From Bacteroidota bacterium (GTDB taxonomy: Bacteria > Bacteroidota > Bacteroidia > Bacteroidales > FEN-979), in contig JAPLDK010000004.1 in the NCBI GenBank assembly GCA_026391775.1, forward strand, positions 1-56,602: a stretch of 56,602 nucleotides of DNA, given 5' to 3'. Of this stretch, positions 51,561-56,602 are shown in pieces (the first letter of the stretch is position 1; each line of letters starts with the position of its first letter). The notes beneath the pieces were generated by a model, which had not been told where the DNA came from, did no database searches, and was given only the letters and a program-made list of their open reading frames with translations. A program made the translations under genes and the position numbers.

Positions 51561-54500
51561 TCAGGAAAGATATTGTTCAAGTAAAGTAAATAAAAGGCTT
51601 TTGCTTATTGGTTTAGGGATGTAATTATCAAACCCGCTTTCGAAGGCCTTTTCTTCATCTCCATATAAGGCATGGGCAGTCATTGCAATGACAGGCAGTT
51701 TGGGCCGGAGTGTCTTCGACATCCTTGTTGCTTCATAACCATCCATTACAGGCATCTTGATATCCATCAAAACAAGAGAGATCTCATCATGGGAGTCAAT
51801 CATTTCAACCCCTTCTTTGCCATTCTTTGCCCATAATAATGCCGCCTCAGAATGTTTCATGATCGTTTTGATGAGAAGAAAATTCGATTCTTCGTCTTCC
51901 ACAAGGAGAATGGTTTTATTGTGAAGAAATCCGAGAGTTTGTGCATCCCCGACGCCTCCTCTTGTTGTATGCCAGCTCAAATCCCTGCAGGGGATCATAA
52001 AATAGAAAGCAGAACCCTTTCCGGGCTCCGATTCTACCCAGATACTGCCATTGAGCAATTCGGCCAGGCGTTTACTGATCGACAGGCCAAGCCCGGTTCC
52101 TCCGAACTTTCGTGTGAAGGTTTCGTCAGCTTGCCTGAATTTATCAAAAACTATTTTCTGAAGGTCCGGCGCAATACCTATACCGGTATCTTTTACAAAG
52201 AATATTACTTCCTTGCCATTGCCAACAGTGTAACCATATTCAATAGATCCCTGCTGGGTGAATTTGACGGAGTTTTTAAGGATGTTACTGAAGATCTGGA
52301 AAAGTTTATTCGGGTCGGTAAACAGATAGAGATCCTGGTGAGATGGATCGGGGCTATAATGAATGGCCAGACTGGGTTTATCCATGCTCTTGATTTCCAT
52401 GAACAAGGTCTCATTCAGCTGATTCCGGAATTTCTCGAAGGAAAAATGCTCCATTTCAACCCTGATGTCGCCTGCTTCGATCATGGATATGTTGAAAAGA
52501 TCCTCGATGATGTTCAGCAGGTTCTTTCCGCTTTTATTGATAATCTTTAAGTACTCCTCCTGTTCTGCACTGTCCATTTCCTTGCCAATGATTCCCGAAA
52601 AACCGATTATGGCGTTTAACGGGGTCCTCAGTTCATGTGACATAGTTGCCAGGAAAGCAGATTTAAGGCGGTCGCTTTCTTCAGCATGCTCCTTGGCTTT
52701 GATCAGTTCAAGTTCATTGTGCTTTTTTACGTATGCCATCCCTATACTGATTGCTGCGGTTGTAAGAACATTCTCCTCAGCCTGGGACCATACTCTTTCA
52801 CTGCTGCAATCATCGAATCCGATAAACCCCCAGAAGTTTGTTTCAATGAAAATGGGAATGATTAGCAATGACTTTATGAACCGGGGCTCCAGTACCATTC
52901 TTTCCAGGTCGGGAAAATCTTTAACCAAGCCGTTGATGGATTTGCCGGTTGACAAACGTTCGAACCAGCGAGGGAATGAGATCTGGTAAGAAATGATTTC
53001 GTTCTCTGAACTGGTTTCCAAACCAAATGAACCACTGCTTATCCACTGATGTCTCAGGCGCATCCCGGTATCAAGAGTCTTGGTGTCCCTGATATTTTCA
53101 AAAATATAAACCCTGTCGGCAGTGATCGCTTCACCAAGTATTTGCAAGGCTTCCTGGATTGCGATCTCCAGGTCGGCCCTGTGCAGGAGGCTGATCACCG
53201 CCCTGGTAACTGACTGCAACAGTTTGTCACGCTGTTTTAATGCGGACTCTTCAAGTTTCCTTTCAGTGATGTCCCTTGTGATCCCGTGGACTGCGATAAG
53301 CTTGTTGTTTTCATCCAGCACCGTATTGGCATGGACCTCGCCGGTTTTTATCGAACCGTCTTTGCATTTATGCTGAACTTCAAGAATCAGTACCGATCCA
53401 GGGCGAAGTTTGTTCTGTTCGGAGAGCCTATTATACTCCCTGAACTTATCCATAACAATTTTTAAAGATTCAGGAGGGTAGATCTCCTCAAGTCCAAGAT
53501 TTAAAAATTCCTGGGCGGTAAAACCCCTTTGATTTTCAATTGACGGACTCACATAGGTGTACTTCATATTCATATCCATCATCCAGATCACATCGGAAAT
53601 GTTTTCTGCTATGGCCTTGTATTTTTCTTCACTTTGCTGTAAGGCGCTTTCCTTGTGCTTGAGTGCCGTTATATCATGCATTGAGATGCAGTGCCCCGAT
53701 ATCTCACCTTTTTTATTAAATAATGAGGTCAGGTTGATCTCAATAAATTTTGGTGGAAATGCATAAACTTTTACTTCAGCATTGCTGTCGATAGCCGCAT
53801 TGATAAGCAGTATATGATCCGAAGTTATTTCAACTGTTCTTTTTCCGATGATTTCATCTTCATTGTTAATGCCCAGGATCGATCTTGCTGACGGATTAAT
53901 GTCGACGATCCTTTTTGCTGCATCCAAAACAAGCATGCCATCCGACATGGTTTCGAGCAACAATGCCCTTGCCCTCGGGGAAAGATCCAGGAATCTCAGT
54001 TTTGCGATCGCATACAAAAGGATGATACCTGAACCCGAGAAAGCTATCCTTGTCAGATCCAGCCCCGGAAGCGGATTTAGATCCAGGAGATAGAGAATAT
54101 TTCCTATCCATGGGAGCAGTGCCGCAATAACCACTGCGATCATCTGGTACCTGAAGGTATACCTGTATTGAATGAGCGAGTTGACCAGGATGACAATGCT
54201 TGACAGTAACATAAGGTAGGAGTATCCCATAAACCCAATCCAGAACCATATCCCATGGTGATATATGATCTGATTCGACCCGGCTGGACCTGGTGAAAAA
54301 CCGGTCCATATAAATTGATGATAGTCATTGGTTACTGCTGCCATAAGAGTAAAGGCCGGTACAATAAATAATGATAATATCCAGGAGAGTTTAAGTTTTG
54401 TCGAAGGGTGCGTATACTGAATAGTCAGAAGAAAAAATAAAACAGGGACATTAACCCCTCCAAAATATTCAATTTTTGACCACAGAAATTTTGCAGAAGG

Positions 54501-54683
54501 TGTTATTGAGGAAGTTTCAAACAGGCCGCCAAAACACCACCATGCAGTTAAAAGCATAAGAACTGCCAAGGTCATTCCCCCGGAAACTTTGCGGTGCTTG
54601 AATGCAATGAATGCTGCCATTAAAGAAATAACAACAGTAAGCGCATAGAGAAGAGTGTAGATATTAATATCGTATTGGGGCAT
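51561..54683 (-). CDS. Hybrid sensor histidine kinase / response regulator
   Basis: The protein has 1,040 residues. The first 225 residues form a 7TM-type sensor (HisKA_7TM-like). Two PAS domains follow (about 235-345 and 350-475), then a GAF domain (about 490-650). The HisKA domain has FLATMSHELRTPLNAIIGF around the phospho-His (about 680). The HATPase has FSNILKNSVKFT (N box), KDTGIGIAP and GGTGLGLSI (G boxes). The C-terminal receiver domain (about 920-1037) has VLMDIKMPVMDG with the phospho-Asp. No DNA-binding output domain is present, so the phosphate must pass to another protein. The signal is unknown. It opens the operon with ispH and the MBL hydrolase. Confidence 0.92.
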   Translation of the reverse strand: MPQYDINIYTLLYALTVVISLMAAFIAFKHRKVSGGMTLAVLMLLTAWWCFGGLFETSSITPSAKFLWSKIEYFGGVNVPVLFFLLTIQYTHPSTKLKLSWILSLFIVPAFTLMAAVTNDYHQFIWTGFSPGPAGSNQIIYHHGIWFWIGFMGYSYLMLLSSIVILVNSLIQYRYTFRYQMIAVVIAALLPWIGNILYLLDLNPLPGLDLTRIAFSGSGIILLYAIAKLRFLDLSPRARALLLETMSDGMLVLDAAKRIVDINPSARSILGINNEDEIIGKRTVEITSDHILLINAAIDSNAEVKVYAFPPKFIEINLTSLFNKKGEISGHCISMHDITALKHKESALQQSEEKYKAIAENISDVIWMMDMNMKYTYVSPSIENQRGFTAQEFLNLGLEEIYPPESLKIVMDKFREYNRLSEQNKLRPGSVLILEVQHKCKDGSIKTGEVHANTVLDENNKLIAVHGITRDITERKLEESALKQRDKLLQSVTRAVISLLHRADLEIAIQEALQILGEAITADRVYIFENIRDTKTLDTGMRLRHQWISSGSFGLETSSENEIISYQISFPRWFERLSTGKSINGLVKDFPDLERMVLEPRFIKSLLIIPIFIETNFWGFIGFDDCSSERVWSQAEENVLTTAAISIGMAYVKKHNELELIKAKEHAEESDRLKSAFLATMSHELRTPLNAIIGFSGIIGKEMDSAEQEEYLKIINKSGKNLLNIIEDLFNISMIEAGDIRVEMEHFSFEKFRNQLNETLFMEIKSMDKPSLAIHYSPDPSHQDLYLFTDPNKLFQIFSNILKNSVKFTQQGSIEYGYTVGNGKEVIFFVKDTGIGIAPDLQKIVFDKFRQADETFTRKFGGTGLGLSISKRLAELLNGSIWVESEPGKGSAFYFMIPCRDLSWHTTRGGVGDAQTLGFLHNKTILLVEDEESNFLLIKTIMKHSEAALLWAKNGKEGVEMIDSHDEISLVLMDIKMPVMDGYEATRMSKTLRPKLPVIAMTAHALYGDEEKAFESGFDNYIPKPISKSLLFTLLEQYLS

Positions 54684-54714
54684 ACATTAAATTTCAGGTG
54701 CTGTAAAAATACAA

Positions 54715-54797
54715 AAACCCTCAATTGGTCTTATAATCTTTTCGGGGATTTGCCGTTATATCCTTTTGTCGTAACTTTGCAAAAGTCCTGAGGGTTT
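54715..54797. promoter_or_regulatory. Promoter of the DUF6913-dapA operon flanked by a 9-bp inverted repeat
   Basis: TTTG (54749-54752), a 19-nt spacer and TAACTTTG (54772-54779) match the consensus exactly. AAACCCTCA (54715-54723) and TGAGGGTTT (54789-54797) form a perfect inverted repeat on both sides of the promoter, which may be a regulator site or chance. The histidine kinase diverges from here. Confidence 0.65.
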
Positions 54798-54812
54798 CAA
54801 TAAAACAGATGT

Positions 54813-55370
54813 ATGATTGAAAAGATCAGAAGAAGAATAGGACAGTATTATTTTAACAAGGAACGATCAAGGACCCGGCAGGCTCATGGTATGGTTAACC
54901 TTCCCGAGGCCAGGAAGGTGGGTATTCTGTACACCCTTGACGAAGCTCCCGATTATGATAAGATATCGGAATTTGTTACCCAACTGCAACTTGAGCATAA
55001 AGAAGTAAAAGCACTGGGCTTTGTTAAAACCAAAGGACTGATACATCGTTTTTTACCAAAACTATCTTACGATTTTTTCTCCAAAAAAGATATCACCTGG
55101 TTTTACAGGCCGATCCATGATACAGTGAGGAATTTCATGGACAAGGAATTTGATCTCCTGATAGATCTTAACCTTTCAGATTCCTTCCCTCTAAAATATA
55201 TTGCCGGGTTATCAAGGGCTATCTGCAGGGTAGGGAGGTTTTCAGAGGATAATACATCTTATTATGATCTTATGATCGATGTAAAGCCTGCAATGACCTT
55301 TGATGAATACCTGTTTCAGATCAAGCATTATCTAACGATTATCAAAACCGATGAAAAACATCCGCAGTAA
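54813..55370 (+). CDS. DUF6913-like protein
   Basis: This 185-residue protein is a Bacteroidota-specific family member whose function is unknown. It is cytosolic in appearance, with a basic N-terminus, KVGILYTLDEAPDYDKI near residue 35 and the segment FDLLIDLNLSDSFPLKYIAGLS (about 113-135). It is the first gene of the operon with dapA and a carboxypeptidase and overlaps dapA by 20 nt, so it is probably translated with it. The family name is my recognition of the pattern; the alternative is an uncharacterised conserved protein. Confidence 0.65.
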   Translation: MIEKIRRRIGQYYFNKERSRTRQAHGMVNLPEARKVGILYTLDEAPDYDKISEFVTQLQLEHKEVKALGFVKTKGLIHRFLPKLSYDFFSKKDITWFYRPIHDTVRNFMDKEFDLLIDLNLSDSFPLKYIAGLSRAICRVGRFSEDNTSYYDLMIDVKPAMTFDEYLFQIKHYLTIIKTDEKHPQ

Positions 55371-56235
55371 ATTAAAAGGCACAGGAGTTGCAATTGTAAG
55401 CCCGTTTAAAAGATCAGGCTCCGTCGATTTTGTTGCTTATGAGAAGGTGATGAACCACATCATTGAGGGAGGATGCGAATTCATTGTTGTACTTGGTACC
55501 ACTGGTGAATCGCCCACCCTGTCGAAACAGGAGAAAACCGACCTGATAAAATTTTCTGTTGAAAAGAATGCCGGCCGTGTTCCACTGGTTATTGGAATAG
55601 GAGGGAACAACACTGCCGAGGTCATCATTACGATCGATAGTACCTCATTTAAAGGAGTCGACGCTGTATTATCGGTTTGTCCTTATTATAATAAACCCCA
55701 GCAGGAAGGAATATTCAGGCATTTTAAAGCTGTTTCGGAGGCAAGCCCTGTGCCGGTCATACTGTATACTGTTCCGGGGAGAACCGGCAGCAATATTACC
55801 GCTTCAACTACTCTGAGGCTTGCTAAGGAATGTAAGAATATTATCGGTATCAAGGAAGCCTCCGGAAACATTGACCAGATCAGCCAGGTGCTAAAGAACA
55901 GGCCGAAGGATTTCCTGGTTTTTTCAGGTGATGATGCCCTTACATTGTCCTTGCTGGCGCTAGGCACAGACGGGGTGATCTCGGTTGTTGCAAATGTTTT
56001 CCCAAAAGAGTTTTCCAACATGGTCCGATTCGGACTGAAAGGAGATTTTGGAAAGGCAAGGGTACTCCATTTCCGCCTCCTGGATTTTATTAATTCAATC
56101 TTCGCCGACGGCAGCCCCGCCGGTGTTAAAGCTGCTCTTGAATTGAAAAAGCTTGCAGGCAACTTCCTCAGGCTGCCTCTTGTCCCTGTCAATAATGCTA
56201 CTTATAAACTTATACATCAACTGATTAATCTATGA
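55351..56235 (+). CDS. dapA: 4-hydroxy-tetrahydrodipicolinate synthase
   Basis: DapA condenses pyruvate with aspartate semialdehyde in lysine and diaminopimelate synthesis. The 294-residue protein contains the GTTGESPTL motif (about 50-58), the substrate Tyr in LYTVPGRTGSN (about 137) and the Schiff-base Lys in GIKEASGNIDQ (about 166). The start overlaps the preceding gene by 20 nt, and the stop overlaps the next start by 4 nt (ATGA). Confidence 0.96.
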   Translation: MKNIRSKLKGTGVAIVSPFKRSGSVDFVAYEKVMNHIIEGGCEFIVVLGTTGESPTLSKQEKTDLIKFSVEKNAGRVPLVIGIGGNNTAEVIITIDSTSFKGVDAVLSVCPYYNKPQQEGIFRHFKAVSEASPVPVILYTVPGRTGSNITASTTLRLAKECKNIIGIKEASGNIDQISQVLKNRPKDFLVFSGDDALTLSLLALGTDGVISVVANVFPKEFSNMVRFGLKGDFGKARVLHFRLLDFINSIFADGSPAGVKAALELKKLAGNFLRLPLVPVNNATYKLIHQLINL

Positions 56236-56602
56236 AAAAACTTTTCTCACTTGTACTGCTGCTCCTTCTTGCAAACCTGATACTTCAGGCTCAGACTTAT
56301 GACCGTAAAAAAGCGGATAGCCTCCTAAACGCAAACGGAGAGGTTTATTTCAGGTTCCATGTTTTTGAAAAAGCCGAGCTGAATGAGCTCACCAACATTA
56401 TTTCGATTGATAATGTTAAAGGGGACGAGGTCTTTGCTTATGCCAACCGTGCAGAATTCGGGAAATTCTGCAAATTGGGCTATGAAATAACAATACTGAC
56501 ACCCCCGGGAAGCATGCTTACTGATGCAGACCTGATGAAACCCAAGGGGACCCTGAACCCATCAGGCCCTGCGGCATGGAACTTTTATCCTACTTACCAG
56601 CA
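56232..56602 (+). CDS. Secreted M14-type zinc carboxypeptidase, 5' part only
   Basis: The gene runs off the window, so only the first 123 residues are seen. It starts with a signal peptide (KLFSLVLLLLLANLILQAQ). A prodomain-like region follows with EVYFRFHVFEKAELNEL, IISIDNVKGDEVFAYAN and ITILTPPGS, which I recognise from Bacteroidota secreted zinc carboxypeptidases. The last residues, WNFYPTYQ, are where the M14 peptidase domain of these proteins begins. Its ATG overlaps the dapA stop (ATGA). The catalytic HxxE...H residues lie beyond the window. Confidence 0.75.
   Translation, partial: MKKLFSLVLLLLLANLILQAQTYDRKKADSLLNANGEVYFRFHVFEKAELNELTNIISIDNVKGDEVFAYANRAEFGKFCKLGYEITILTPPGSMLTDADLMKPKGTLNPSGPAAWNFYPTYQ

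Noticed and set aside
51852..52989. Plus-strand ORFs of 232 and 174 residues
   Set aside because: They are antisense shadows of the histidine kinase gene, whose domains are intact throughout.

Overview
The window is a stretch of a Bacteroidota chromosome, most likely from a Bacteroidales-like anaerobe. Four things point there. A secreted M1 peptidase ends in a type IX secretion sorting domain. Many genes are preceded by the Bacteroidota -7 box TAnnTTTG, several with TTTG 19 nt upstream. dnaA is followed by a low-molecular-weight tyrosine phosphatase gene. Storage-glucan metabolism uses a giant GT3-GT35 fusion enzyme. No rRNA, tRNA or CRISPR array was seen.

Positions 1 to about 8,950 are accessory DNA. 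A HipB/HipA toxin-antitoxin pair (356-1944) has a palindromic operator over its promoter. It is followed by about 1.27 kb of non-coding DNA rich in hairpins, an 81-bp direct repeat and iteron-like TTGTAGTT/AGCTACA repeats. Next comes a minus-strand operon of a compact integrated element. Read from its promoter near 8,918-8,950, it holds a zinc-ribbon/HTH regulator behind five tandem 10-bp repeats, a tyrosine recombinase broken by a frameshift, an unknown protein, an excisionase-like HTH protein, a small unknown protein and a P-loop replication-type ATPase. No relaxase or conjugation gene is visible. The element abuts the 3' side of mnmE without damaging that gene. I saw no attachment-site duplication.

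From 9,045 on the region is core-like. mnmE and sucD are divergent and are followed by a beta-helix lipoprotein. A four-gene glycogen operon (13,002-21,957) encodes a debranching enzyme, a GT4 glucan synthase-like protein, a GH57 amylase with a histone-like lysine-rich tail, and the GT3-GT35 synthase/phosphorylase fusion. fabG and a VWA-like membrane protein follow, then a two-gene ABC exporter. A minus-strand run is dnaA, LMW-PTP, serine/threonine dehydratase and an RsmI-like methyltransferase.

Then come yigZ, prmC, a DUF3298 protein, yggS, and an LTA-synthase-like phosphatase/transferase. The serine biosynthesis operon is serC-serA, a four-helix-bundle gene, then a DUF1015 gene. After these lie an unknown secreted protein diverging from a LuxC-like acyl-CoA reductase, rpmE2 (type B L31), a GlmU-like nucleotidyltransferase and lon.

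The last part holds the M1 peptidase diverging from an OppA-like lipoprotein, a minus-strand operon (hybrid histidine kinase, ispH, MBL hydrolase), and a plus-strand operon (DUF6913-like protein, dapA, and the start of a secreted M14 carboxypeptidase cut by the window end). Promoter boxes suggest later translation starts than the longest ORF for sucD, lon, yggS, the LTA-synthase-like gene, the M1 peptidase and the acyl-CoA reductase.
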